This document shows positions 49,168 to 56,891 of a DNA stretch of 56,891 bases, piece after piece. Where the stretch lies: assembly GCA_045592125.1 (NCBI GenBank), contig JAZNUE010000029.1:1-56891 (forward strand), written 5' to 3'. The stretch comes from HGM04593 sp045592125 (GTDB taxonomy: Bacteria; Bacteroidota; Bacteroidia; Bacteroidales; Bacteroidaceae). The notes below the pieces were generated by a model, which had not been told where the DNA came from, ran no database searches, and worked only from the letters and a program-made list of their open reading frames with translations. Positions within the stretch are counted from its first letter, which is position 1. The number at the start of each line of letters is the position of its first letter. The position numbers and the translations under genes were made by a program.

Positions 49168-50402
49168 GCCTTGAACTGTTCATAGCACGCAGGCTCTACG
49201 GCACGCGCAAGGGCGCGCGCCGCATTTCACGTCCGGCCGTTGCTATTGCGCAATGGGGGGTAAGCGTGGGCGCAGTCATCATGATTGCGTCAATATGCAT
49301 TATCGTGGGCTTCAAGCAGCAGGTGCGCGAGAAGGTGTTCGGTTTTGGCGGGCATGTCCAGATGATGACCTACAACGGCAACGCCGTGGGCGAGAGCCCG
49401 CTCATAACAGACAGCACCCTAATCGCTGCCCTCAAGAGCATACCAGGTGTCGCTGCAGTGCAGCAGCATGTACAGAAGACTGGAATTATTGTTGGCGATG
49501 AGGAGTATGAGGGAGTGGCCTTAAAAGGAATAGGGAGCGGATATGACCGCTCTTTCATCGAAAGGCATATTGTCGAGGGGACAATGCCCCAGCTTAGCGA
49601 CACTTTGCCGTCGGACGGCATTGTCATATCAAGAGTGCTTGCCGACAGGATTGGCGCCAGGCTGGGCGACAGGGTAAACATGTATTTCCTTGACAAGGGG
49701 ATAAAGGCCCGCAAGCTTACCATAGAGGCCATATACAGCACACACCTCAATGAATTTGACGCAGCAGTGGCCTATACCGGTATCGGCACCACACGCAGCA
49801 TAAACAGATGGGACAGCAATATGGTCTCGGGAATTGAGATTACACTTGACGACTACTCCAAGGCCGAGTCCGCTGTAGCAGACATCTGCGACGCCGCATC
49901 CTATGCCACCTCCATAAACAGCGAGCAGATTGTTGTGCCAACCATTGAGGAGCTTAACCCTGCCATATTCGCCTGGCTCGGCGTGCTCGACCAGACCGTG
50001 TGGATGATACTCATACTGGTTGTTCTGATTGCCGCGTTCACAATGATTTCGGGACTGCTGATAATTATACTTGAGAAGAGCAGCCTCATTGGAATACTCA
50101 AGGCATTAGGAGCAAAGAATGTATCTATAAGAAGAATATTCATCTACTATGCCGGGTTCATTATTGGCAAGGGACTGCTGGCCGGCAACATTATTGGCAT
50201 TGGGCTTTGCCTGCTGCAGCAGCAGTTCCGTATTGTAGCCATTGACCCCGAGATGTACTACATGGACCGCGTGCCCATAGAGTTCACATGGCTGCTGGTT
50301 CCCATGAACATAGCGATGTTCGTCATTTCAGTTGCAGCGCTAGTGCTGCCATCAATGATAATATCCAGGATTGAGCCAACGAAGGCAATAAAGTTTGAAT
50401 GA
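49164..50402 (+). CDS. LolC/E-like lipoprotein-releasing permease
   Basis: This 412-residue protein has the layout of LolC/LolE: a helix at about 32-50 (GVSVGAVIMIASICIIVGF), a periplasmic part of about 210 residues, and three C-terminal helices. The start LFIARRLYGTRKG and the coupling segment EKSSLIGILKALGAKN are typical. The Lol complex extracts lipoproteins from the inner membrane for LolA. No LolD ATPase adjoins it. Its linkage to a flavin reductase is odd and may only reflect cotranscription. Confidence 0.9.
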   Translation: MSLELFIARRLYGTRKGARRISRPAVAIAQWGVSVGAVIMIASICIIVGFKQQVREKVFGFGGHVQMMTYNGNAVGESPLITDSTLIAALKSIPGVAAVQQHVQKTGIIVGDEEYEGVALKGIGSGYDRSFIERHIVEGTMPQLSDTLPSDGIVISRVLADRIGARLGDRVNMYFLDKGIKARKLTIEAIYSTHLNEFDAAVAYTGIGTTRSINRWDSNMVSGIEITLDDYSKAESAVADICDAASYATSINSEQIVVPTIEELNPAIFAWLGVLDQTVWMILILVVLIAAFTMISGLLIIILEKSSLIGILKALGAKNVSIRRIFIYYAGFIIGKGLLAGNIIGIGLCLLQQQFRIVAIDPEMYYMDRVPIEFTWLLVPMNIAMFVISVAALVLPSMIISRIEPTKAIKFE

Positions 50403-50621
50403 CGGTGTGTCTTGGGCGCGACGAGGGGTTCAAGACTTACACTCATTACTTTCATCTTTCATCTTTCAACTTTACAAGAGATTCCTCCCTTCAGTCGGAT
50501 GACAAGTACGGCGCCAATTTTAAGACAAAAGAACATAAGGACAAAACGCACTCATTACTTTCATCTTTCAACTTTCATCTTTCCACTTTCATCTGTTATC
50601 TGTACTCTGTTATCTATTTTC
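50403..50621. repeat. Pyrimidine repeat cluster (TTTCATCTTTCAACTTT)
   Basis: Two runs of TTTCATCTTTCAACTTT-like units (about 50447-50475 and 50555-50592), with TCTGTTATCTGTACTCTG at about 50589-50610. The phrase AAGACTTACACTCATTACTT at 50431-50450 recurs at 55640-55659 with one difference. Reading frames in this gap are products of the repeat and not genes. Confidence 0.75.
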
Positions 50622-51782
50622 TCACACATCGGTCGAGAGCACTGCCCTTGGCAACTCGCGGCAGTTATAGCCAAAGGCCATTGCCTCGCCGTAGGCGCCT
50701 GCTGAGCGTATCGCAAGGATATCGCCACGCTGTGTCGATGGCATACGGCGGTCCTTGCAGAAGACATCGGAGGACTCGCACACAGGACCCACTACATCGT
50801 ACACCTCATCGGCCTTGTCCGATGTGAGGTTCTCTATGCGATGGTATGCGTCGTAGAGCGCCGGACGGATGAGGTCATTCATTCCAGCATCCACAATAAC
50901 AAATTTCTTGCATGTGCCTTCCTTTATATATGTAGCGCGTGTAATGAGCGCCCCGCACTGTGCCACAAGGCTCCTTCCCAGCTCAAAATGCAGCTGCTGC
51001 CCAGGCTGGAGCCTCAGGTTGCTTGCGTATGTTGCAAAGTATGCCTCAAAATCGGGTATAGGATACTTGTCGGGGAAATCGTAGCGTATGCCAAGGCCGC
51101 CGCCCACGTTTATATGAGGCAGCACAAGGCCGCGAGTCTCAACAAGCAGTTCCTGCAGCTCGTTAATCCTGCAGCAGAGGGCTATAAAGTCATCCATGAC
51201 AAGCAGCTGCGAGCCAATGTGGAAGTGAAGGCCTATGAGGCTTACATGCTGCAATGACTCAATTACGTCAATCACGCCGTCGAGCTGCTCATAGTTAACG
51301 CCGAACTTGTTCTCGGCAAGGCCTGTAGTAATGTTCGCATGCGTGTGCGCGCCCACATTAGGATTCACGCGCACAGCAACCTGCGCCACTACCCCACGTT
51401 CGGCCGCAAGCCTCTCTATGGCCTCAATCTCGGGCACTGACTCCACGTTAAAGCAGAAGATACCGGCGTCGAGCGAGAGGGCAATCTCCTTGTCGGTCTT
51501 GCCCACGCCTGCAAAGACAACCTTGCTGGCCGGTATTCCCGCATTGAGCGCTGCACGCACCTCGCCGCCGCTCACGCAGTCGGCGCCAATGCCAGCCTTG
51601 CTAATAATCTCAAGCAGGCGGGGATTATAGTTTGCCTTTATGGCATAATGCACATGAAAGCCTTCGTACTTTGCCGCCTCGCGCTTCACAGCACCGAGCG
51701 TAGCGTTCAGCAGGTCTACATCGTAATAGTAAAAGGGAGTCTCAACAGAGGCCAATGCCTCAACAGGAAACTTCATCTTCAT
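50622..51782 (-). CDS. lysA: Diaminopimelate decarboxylase
   Basis: This 386-residue fold-III PLP enzyme turns meso-diaminopimelate into lysine. Lys49 in HYAIKANYN binds PLP. GLHFHIGSQ, INVGGGLGI and the C-terminal VCESSDVF are the other active-site blocks, the last giving the cross-subunit Cys. The C-terminal Tyr in GAYGEAM is also present. It lies 7 nt after aspartate kinase in the same operon, so the first and last steps of lysine synthesis are coexpressed. Confidence 0.95.
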   Translation of the reverse strand: MKMKFPVEALASVETPFYYYDVDLLNATLGAVKREAAKYEGFHVHYAIKANYNPRLLEIISKAGIGADCVSGGEVRAALNAGIPASKVVFAGVGKTDKEIALSLDAGIFCFNVESVPEIEAIERLAAERGVVAQVAVRVNPNVGAHTHANITTGLAENKFGVNYEQLDGVIDVIESLQHVSLIGLHFHIGSQLLVMDDFIALCCRINELQELLVETRGLVLPHINVGGGLGIRYDFPDKYPIPDFEAYFATYASNLRLQPGQQLHFELGRSLVAQCGALITRATYIKEGTCKKFVIVDAGMNDLIRPALYDAYHRIENLTSDKADEVYDVVGPVCESSDVFCKDRRMPSTQRGDILAIRSAGAYGEAMAFGYNCRELPRAVLSTDV

Positions 51783-51789
51783 CGGGCAT

Positions 51790-53115
51790 TCACTTTTTTG
51801 AGTTAAAGATAGTAGCGCTCAATGAACGCAGTGCCCTCACCTTGTCCTCTTCACGTACCAGGAAGGAGATGTTGTAGTTGCTTCCGCCGTACGACACCAT
51901 GCGGACAGGAATATCCTTCATGGCCTCCATTGCACGGGCCTCGAAGCCAACGTTCTCCCAGTTGAGGTCACCTACGACGCAAATGATACACATGTTACGG
52001 TCGACAGTGATAGTGCCAATCTTCTGCAGCTCGGCCACAATGTCATCGAGCCTCTTGTCGTCGTCAATTGATACCGACACGCCCACCTCCGATGTGCACA
52101 CCATGTCAATTGATGTCTTATGCGCCTCGAAAATCTCGAACACCTTACGCAGGAAACCATAGGCGAGCAGCATTCGTCCGCTCTTTATCTTTATGGCAGT
52201 GATATTGTCCTTTGCCGCAATGGCCTTGATTTCGCCCGGACAGGTGAGGTTGTTGTCAATGCGTGTACCCTCGGCTGTGGGGTCCATTGTATTGAGCAGG
52301 CGCACAGGGGTTCCTGTGAGCTTTGCAGGGAGTATGCATGTAGGGTGCAGTATCTTCGCGCCGAAGTATGCTAGCTCGGCGCTCTCCTCAAAGTGCAGGT
52401 TACGCACAGGAGTGGTACCCTCAACAATGCGCGGGTCGTTGTTGTGCACGCCGTCAATATCGGTCCATATCTGCACCTCGGCTGCATTCACGGCCGAGCC
52501 AATGAGCGTTGCAGTGTAGTCGCTGCCGCCACGCTGCAGGTTATCGTAGCTGCCCTCGTGGTTCATGCATATGAAGCCTTGGGTGATATATATCTTGCCC
52601 TCCTTGTCAAGGTCGACAAGCGGCAGCAGATGTTCGCGTATATAGCCCAGGTCAGGCTCGCCGTTCACGGCAAGGCGCATGAAGTCAAGGGCATTGAGCA
52701 GCTCCACGTCGAGCCCCTGCTCCTTCATGTAGAAGGTAACCATGTTTGTAGACATTATCTCGCCCTGCGCAACAATCTCCTTCTCGAGCTCGTCGCACAG
52801 CGGCTCGAAGGCCAGGCTGCGCAAGTGGGCGAAAATGCTGTTTATTTTCTCTGTTGCAGCAGCAGCATACTCCTCGCTTGTGTAGAGTTCCCTTATTGTC
52901 TGCATATACTTCGTATGCAGCACAGTAGAGTGCTCGCATGCCCCGTTAGGGTTACCGTTCCTCAGGTAGTTGGTGAACTCGATGAGAGAGTTCGTAGTGC
53001 CCGACATTGCCGAGAGGACCACAATCTTAGACTCACCGTCTGATATAAGCCTTACCACATTCTGCATACGTTCGGCCGAACCGACTGACGTACCGCCAAA
53101 TTTCAATACTTTCAT
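51790..53115 (-). CDS. Aspartate kinase
   Basis: This 441-residue enzyme phosphorylates aspartate, the first step to lysine, threonine, methionine and diaminopimelate. KFGGTSVGS at the N-terminus, QRGGSDYTATLIGSA and WTDIDGVHNNDPR are the catalytic blocks. Two C-terminal ACT domains (about 290-435) should bind the feedback amino acid. No homoserine dehydrogenase is fused. Placement before lysA suggests it is the lysine-responsive (LysC-like) enzyme, but that is inference. Confidence 0.94.
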   Translation of the reverse strand: MKVLKFGGTSVGSAERMQNVVRLISDGESKIVVLSAMSGTTNSLIEFTNYLRNGNPNGACEHSTVLHTKYMQTIRELYTSEEYAAAATEKINSIFAHLRSLAFEPLCDELEKEIVAQGEIMSTNMVTFYMKEQGLDVELLNALDFMRLAVNGEPDLGYIREHLLPLVDLDKEGKIYITQGFICMNHEGSYDNLQRGGSDYTATLIGSAVNAAEVQIWTDIDGVHNNDPRIVEGTTPVRNLHFEESAELAYFGAKILHPTCILPAKLTGTPVRLLNTMDPTAEGTRIDNNLTCPGEIKAIAAKDNITAIKIKSGRMLLAYGFLRKVFEIFEAHKTSIDMVCTSEVGVSVSIDDDKRLDDIVAELQKIGTITVDRNMCIICVVGDLNWENVGFEARAMEAMKDIPVRMVSYGGSNYNISFLVREEDKVRALRSLSATIFNSKK

Positions 53116-53152
53116 ATATTCTTTAATATTTTATTCTTGCTTAGACAATGCA

Positions 53153-53851
53153 TTATTCGCCGCAGTACTCCTCCACCAGGCGGGACTTCTTCACCAGCCT
53201 GCGCCCCTCGCAGCGGTATACAGTTCCAGGATAGTCCTTGAGCCACTGCTCGTTGTGCGTAATCATGAGCACTGCCATATTCTCCTTCTCGCTCACGCTG
53301 TGCAGCAGGCCCATTATATAGTCGCCAGTCTCATGGTCGAGATTGCCCGTGGGCTCGTCGGCAAGCAGCAGTGCCGGCCTGTTGAGGATTGCACGCGCAA
53401 TGGCAATGCGCTGCTGTTCTCCGCCCGAGAGCTCATGAGGACGCTTGTAGTCCTTGTGGGCGAGCCCAACCAGCTCAAGCACCTCCCTAATGCGCTGTTT
53501 CCTGTCGTCCTTGTCCTTCCACCCCGTGCAGCGGAGCACAAAGTCAAGGTTATCGCGGACTGTGCGGTCGGTGAGCAGCTGGAAGTCCTGGAAAACAATG
53601 CCAAGCCTCTTGCGCAGCTTCTGCAGGTCACGGTCCTTTATCTCGCGCATATCATACTCGCCGAAGACCGTGGCCTTGCCGCCGCTAATCTCCACCTCGC
53701 CATATATGGTCTTGAGCAAGGTAGACTTGCCCGAGCCTACAGTTCCCACAATATAGGCGAACTCCCCCTCGGTAAGGGTCAATGTCACCTCCTCAAGAAT
53801 AGTATTTGAGTCAATCTGGATATCGACATCCCTGTAATCAATTACCGGCAT
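53153..53851 (-). CDS. ftsE: Cell division ATPase FtsE
   Basis: This 232-residue ATPase has Walker A at 36-44 (GTVGSGKST), signature LSGGEQQR (141-148), Walker B LLLADEPTGNLD and the H-loop VLMITHNEQW. The GIVFQDFQLL region is characteristic of FtsE. With FtsX it links the Z ring to peptidoglycan hydrolases. No ftsX is adjacent, as is often so in Bacteroidetes. It lies 37 nt ahead of aspartate kinase, so wall-precursor supply and division may share a transcript. Confidence 0.88.
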   Translation of the reverse strand: MPVIDYRDVDIQIDSNTILEEVTLTLTEGEFAYIVGTVGSGKSTLLKTIYGEVEISGGKATVFGEYDMREIKDRDLQKLRKRLGIVFQDFQLLTDRTVRDNLDFVLRCTGWKDKDDRKQRIREVLELVGLAHKDYKRPHELSGGEQQRIAIARAILNRPALLLADEPTGNLDHETGDYIMGLLHSVSEKENMAVLMITHNEQWLKDYPGTVYRCEGRRLVKKSRLVEEYCGE

Positions 53852-53884
53852 ATGCTATTTTCTGTTATAGTTGCAAAAGCGTTA

Positions 53885-53892
53885 CAAAAATA
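53885..53892 (-). promoter_or_regulatory. Promoter -7 box of the ftsE-ask-lysA unit
   Basis: TATTTTTG on the minus strand, about 34 nt before the ftsE start. Confidence 0.55.
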
Positions 53893-54030
53893 GAGATATT
53901 TTTCGTAACGCCAGCAATGCAGTGCCTGTAAATTTAGGGTAACAGGCCCTCTGGCAGGACTATTTATTAATATTTAATAAAAAGAACCGCCCAGCGGCTG
54001 CCGCCAGGCAATAAATTACAATATTTTTGC

Positions 54031-54038
54031 TACCTTTG
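54031..54038 (+). promoter_or_regulatory. Promoter -7 box of the LytTR gene
   Basis: TACCTTTG, about 45 nt before the ATG. No good -33 box is seen. Confidence 0.6.
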
Positions 54039-54082
54039 CAAGGAATTACGCGGCACGCCCGCGCCCCACACATCAGACACTT

Positions 54083-54970
54083 ATGATAGAAGAATATACA
54101 TCAGCGCTTTTCAAGAAGGTACCCAAATATCTGCTCGAGAAGAGGAACCAGATTATAATGGTTCTCTTCGTGTCGGTATTCGCGATTATCTTCATTAACA
54201 TATTCCAGCCCTTCGGGTCGGACACCTGGATTGACAACAACAAGATTACCACCACATTATATTTCCTGTGGTCAATTGTGCTCGTGTGCACCGGCATGAT
54301 TGTGGTAGCGATAAGCCGCGTAATAATGTACCGCTACTCCCGCAATCCCGGGCACAACATAACCGTGCTTAAGTACCTCGGGTGGGTGTTCCTTGAGCTT
54401 CTGCTGCTCTCGGGCGCGTTCACGGTAATCGCGCTCATAGTCAAGAGCAACCTGAACCTCACCACCGATGACCCCATGGAGATATTCGTGAATGCCATCA
54501 AGAACACGGCATTCATACTCTTTATCCCTTACATACTCTGCCTGCTCTACTTCTCATACCAGAACAAGAACTTCAAGCTCAAGGAGCTCATGGGCGAGTA
54601 CCTTGGAGTGAGGTCGAGCAACCTTATATCCATACGCGACTCGCGCGGAGTGCTGCAGCTGTCGGTGGCCAAGGAGAACTTGCTCTACATTGAGTCGGCC
54701 GACAACTACATTTGCATATGGTACCAGAAGGGCGACCTGCTGAAGAAGAAGCTCATGCGCATAACCATGAAGGACATATGCGAGCAGCTTGCCGACACCA
54801 ACATCGTGCGCTGCCACCGCTCCTACATGGTGAACCTCGACCTTGTAAAGGTAATGCGCCGCGAAAAGGAGAACATATTCCTTGAGCTCGGCGTCCCCAA
54901 CGTAAAGGAGATACCCATTTCAAAGACATACGGCGAGAGCGTAATGCGCCGCCTTGTAAATGTATCATAA
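54083..54970 (+). CDS. Membrane-anchored LytTR transcriptional regulator
   Basis: This 295-residue protein has four predicted membrane helices (about 23-41, 59-80, 98-120, 138-158) and a C-terminal LytTR DNA-binding domain (about 190-292). The latter shows ENLLYIESADNYICIWY, LADTNIVRCHRSYMVNL and EIPISKTYGESV. There is no receiver domain or kinase, so the membrane part itself must sense the signal. This architecture recurs in Bacteroidetes. It has its own promoter. The purN gene follows after 22 nt. Confidence 0.9.
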   Translation: MIEEYTSALFKKVPKYLLEKRNQIIMVLFVSVFAIIFINIFQPFGSDTWIDNNKITTTLYFLWSIVLVCTGMIVVAISRVIMYRYSRNPGHNITVLKYLGWVFLELLLLSGAFTVIALIVKSNLNLTTDDPMEIFVNAIKNTAFILFIPYILCLLYFSYQNKNFKLKELMGEYLGVRSSNLISIRDSRGVLQLSVAKENLLYIESADNYICIWYQKGDLLKKKLMRITMKDICEQLADTNIVRCHRSYMVNLDLVKVMRREKENIFLELGVPNVKEIPISKTYGESVMRRLVNVS

Positions 54971-54992
54971 ACAGGACTAAACAGTAACAGAC

Positions 54993-55565
54993 GTGAAGAA
55001 GATTGCCATCCTTGCATCGGGCAGCGGCTCAAATGCCGAGAACATTGCCAAATATTTCAGCGGTTCAGGCTATGCCGAAGTATCGTTCATAATTGCCAAC
55101 AACCCCGAGGCCTACGTCATTGAACGTGCCAAGAGGCTGGGCATAGAGTGCGCAGTAGTTACCAAGGCACAGTTCATGGAGGCCGACAGCATAATAGAAA
55201 TGCTGCAGGAGCGCAGCATTGACTTTGTAGTGCTCGCCGGGTTCTTGCTGCTCGTGCCCTCAAAACTAATCCAGGCCTACCCAGGAAGGATTGTGAACAT
55301 ACACCCCGCACTGCTCCCCAAGCATGGCGGCAAGGGCATGTACGGCGACCGCGTGCACAGGGCAGTCGTGGAGAGCGGCGACACCGAGAGCGGAATTACA
55401 ATCCACCTTATTGACGAGCAGTACGACAAGGGCACCACATTCTTCCAGGCAAAATGCCCCGTGCTGCCCACCGACACCCCCGACGATGTAGCCGCAAAGG
55501 TACACGCACTCGAGTACGAGCACTTCCCGCATGTAATTGAAGAGATACTCCACACTCTTGGCTGA
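54993..55565 (+). CDS. purN: Phosphoribosylglycinamide formyltransferase
   Basis: This 190-residue enzyme transfers formyl from 10-formyl-THF to GAR in purine synthesis. ILASGSGSNAENI binds the ribose phosphate. The catalytic pair Asn102 and His104 is in VNIHPALLP, and the Asp in DEQYDKGTTFF (probably Asp145) completes the triad. The start codon is GTG at 54993; no ATG precedes the GSGSN loop. It is probably cotranscribed with the LytTR gene. An ATG is lacking, which may lower expression. Confidence 0.94.
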   Translation: MKKIAILASGSGSNAENIAKYFSGSGYAEVSFIIANNPEAYVIERAKRLGIECAVVTKAQFMEADSIIEMLQERSIDFVVLAGFLLLVPSKLIQAYPGRIVNIHPALLPKHGGKGMYGDRVHRAVVESGDTESGITIHLIDEQYDKGTTFFQAKCPVLPTDTPDDVAAKVHALEYEHFPHVIEEILHTLG

Positions 55566-55736
55566 AAGTACAGATAACAGAGTAAAGAGTACAGAGTACA
55601 GAATTTGTCATCCCGACAGAGCGTAGCGACGAGGGATCTCAAGACTTACACTCGTTACTTTCATCTTTGCTCTTTCAACTTTCATCTTTCCACTTCGCCG
55701 CCCGAAGGGGCTAAAGTCAAACATCTATTTATCTGG
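55566..55736. repeat. Mixed dispersed repeats after purN
   Basis: Three modules in a row: ACAGATAACAGAGTAAAGAG (complement of the TCTGTTATC runs), TGTCATCCCGACAGAGCGTA.. at 55606-55640 (same family as 16899-16929), and TTTCATCTTTGCTCTTTCAA at about 55659-55690 (same family as 50447-50620). Confidence 0.75.
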
Positions 55737-56891
55737 TTATTTCAATGTTATGCTCTTCCACTCCGTATTCCACCATGTCCTGGTTTCAATGTTCGGTTGA
55801 TAATCTGCGTCGGCATTTACCTGCTCTCTATTAAGTACAAGGTGACAACCGCCAATTTGGTATCCGAGGTCATAAAACACCTCTCCACTGTTGTCGTTAA
55901 TGGCAGTAACCACCGAGCCAAATGTTAATGTCTCCAAATAATAGCAAGCCCAAAAGCCTCTATCACCTACAATTGTCACTTTGGGGAGAGTGATGCTTTT
56001 AAGCACATCACAAACATAGAATTCATATTCTACAATTTCCGTAACATCTTGATAAATTAAATCAACTGCCCCCCAATAGCTGTCATTTTTTTCGTCCTGA
56101 TAAGCATAAGTTAGTTGCTCAAAAGCGAGGGATACTACCGGAATAAGATATCCGTCCTTAAGAAGCAGTGCAGGTTGGCTACCGGTTACGATAATTGTGG
56201 TAAGTCCATTTTCAATATAGCTCTTGAGTAATTCCACCATAGCTGCAAGTTCTTCTTCGGTAGCTTCAGTTTTACCTCCCAAAGTGCCATCTATGACAGG
56301 TCTTGCATCCAACGCATAGCTCTTATTGTGCTCTGTGCCATTAGGGTTCTTCTCGGCAGTAAAGGTATAGTCTTTAAGAACTACGTTGCCCTGCTTTACA
56401 ATTACCGTTGCATCCTCTGCAAACACGCCATATAAATAGGCATTGCCTTTCTTATCAGCAGTGATGCTATATGACCCGGTTGCCACCTTAGTCGCTCCTG
56501 CCGGAGTGAAGTTTGTCGTAGTAACAGTCAGCGTTTGGTTTGCCAATCCAGCTATACGCAAGCGGCTGTAGGTGCGGATAGCACCCTCGAAAGTAATGGT
56601 CATTATTCCATTATCCATTTCGTAATTGCCATATAAGTATTCTGTCATACCCAACTGCATACCGCTTCTTAACTGCATCGTGCCCTCTTCCGTAACTTCA
56701 TAGCACGGTGCATAGAAGATACTGACACTGGGTGTCTCGTTTTCGAGGTAAGAAAGGCTTGCTTCTGTACTCCACGAAGAGCCGTTGTATGTAAGTGCAG
56801 CAGCCTGCTCACCATACTTCTGGGAGATCAAGGTGACAATAATCTGATCACCATTTTCCCACGCGGTCTTTCCCTCATCTTGTGTTCCGAT
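55737..56891 (-). CDS. Fimbrillin-like surface protein with BspA-type repeats (partial)
   Basis: The frame is open to the window edge, so the N-terminus is missing; 384 residues are seen. The first part contains WENGDQIIV, ALTYNGSSWS and IRTYSRLRIAGL and fits the fimbrillin/Mfa family, in which short beta domains carry pilus-like or adhesive subunits. The end (from about residue 285 of this part) has KSITLPKVTIVGDRGFWAC and YLETLTFGSVVTAI, the BspA-type leucine-rich pattern, about two repeats. The first residues seen are inside the mature protein. Base use is visibly more A+T-rich than in the neighbouring genes, which may mean transfer or relaxed selection. Confidence 0.75.
   Translation of the reverse strand: MGTQDEGKTAWENGDQIIVTLISQKYGEQAAALTYNGSSWSTEASLSYLENETPSVSIFYAPCYEVTEEGTMQLRSGMQLGMTEYLYGNYEMDNGIMTITFEGAIRTYSRLRIAGLANQTLTVTTTNFTPAGATKVATGSYSITADKKGNAYLYGVFAEDATVIVKQGNVVLKDYTFTAEKNPNGTEHNKSYALDARPVIDGTLGGKTEATEEELAAMVELLKSYIENGLTTIIVTGSQPALLLKDGYLIPVVSLAFEQLTYAYQDEKNDSYWGAVDLIYQDVTEIVEYEFYVCDVLKSITLPKVTIVGDRGFWACYYLETLTFGSVVTAINDNSGEVFYDLGYQIGGCHLVLNREQVNADADYQPNIETRTWWNTEWKSITLK

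Noticed and set aside
50399..50827. Reading frames of 97-142 codons after the LolC/E-like gene
   Set aside because: They translate the pyrimidine repeats (FHLSTFIF-like strings) and run into antisense of lysA.
52393..53043. 216-codon plus-strand frame
   Set aside because: Antisense of aspartate kinase, which is unambiguous.

Overview
The window reads as one chromosomal stretch of a Bacteroidales bacterium, probably Prevotellaceae or a close relative. Four things point there. The promoters have the Bacteroidetes form (TTTG, 19-20 nt, TAnnTTTG), and Shine-Dalgarno sites are almost absent. The gene content is typical: a type IX secretion (T9SS) sorting domain, a fimbrillin-like protein, DUF4836-type and Wzi-type proteins, a GH2 and a GH20 enzyme, and a Wzz/Wzc fusion kinase. 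A short Hc1-type histone is present. Intergenic regions carry families of short dispersed repeats. The genus cannot be settled from the sequence alone.

Layout. 1-560: repeats only. 558-7105: a small orphan gene, an ECF sigma factor, a nucleotidyltransferase-like protein, ribosomal protein L31 type B, then a secreted nuclease, a Wzi-type capsule protein, a lipocalin-like lipoprotein and a one-HKD phospholipase D-like protein. 7159-13657: uvrA with a T9SS cargo gene in front of it, diverging from a LysM/receptor-like protein and an outer-membrane barrel. 13787-22667 (minus strand): rfbB behind an ABC permease/ATPase pair, a DUF4836 lipoprotein and a 1350-residue beta-galactosidase. 23079-28849: histone-like protein, Wzc-like kinase, the SRP RNA and RNase P RNA genes back to back, and a K+/H+ antiporter. 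29093-33659 (minus strand): a four-gene operon, glutaminase, asparaginase, porin and Dcu transporter. It should turn Gln and Asn into Glu and Asp and exchange Asp for succinate in anaerobic fumarate respiration. 33789-36743: a TrmH-type methyltransferase and a GH20 enzyme.

37333-44302 is the most unusual block: a BlaI-type repressor, a protein with TonB-C-like domains, an M56 (BlaR1-like) membrane protease and a 1302-residue protein that joins macroglobulin-like (MG2) domains to C-terminal Sel1 repeats. No beta-lactamase is present. Two tandem dyads lie directly at the promoter. I read it as a proteolysis-controlled envelope-stress or surface-defence module. 44433-56891 holds a porin, an AlkD/GNAT/lipoprotein/DUF362 operon, a flavin reductase with a LolC/E-like permease, ftsE-ask-lysA, a membrane LytTR regulator, purN, and a partial fimbrillin/BspA-type surface protein cut by the window edge.

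The strongest candidate for something undescribed is non-coding. It is a ~120-bp repeat present twice (1-121 and, inverted, 36831-36955). The two copies differ at many positions, but seven base pairs across three nested stems have changed in a compensating way. That is direct evidence that the folded form is what selection keeps.
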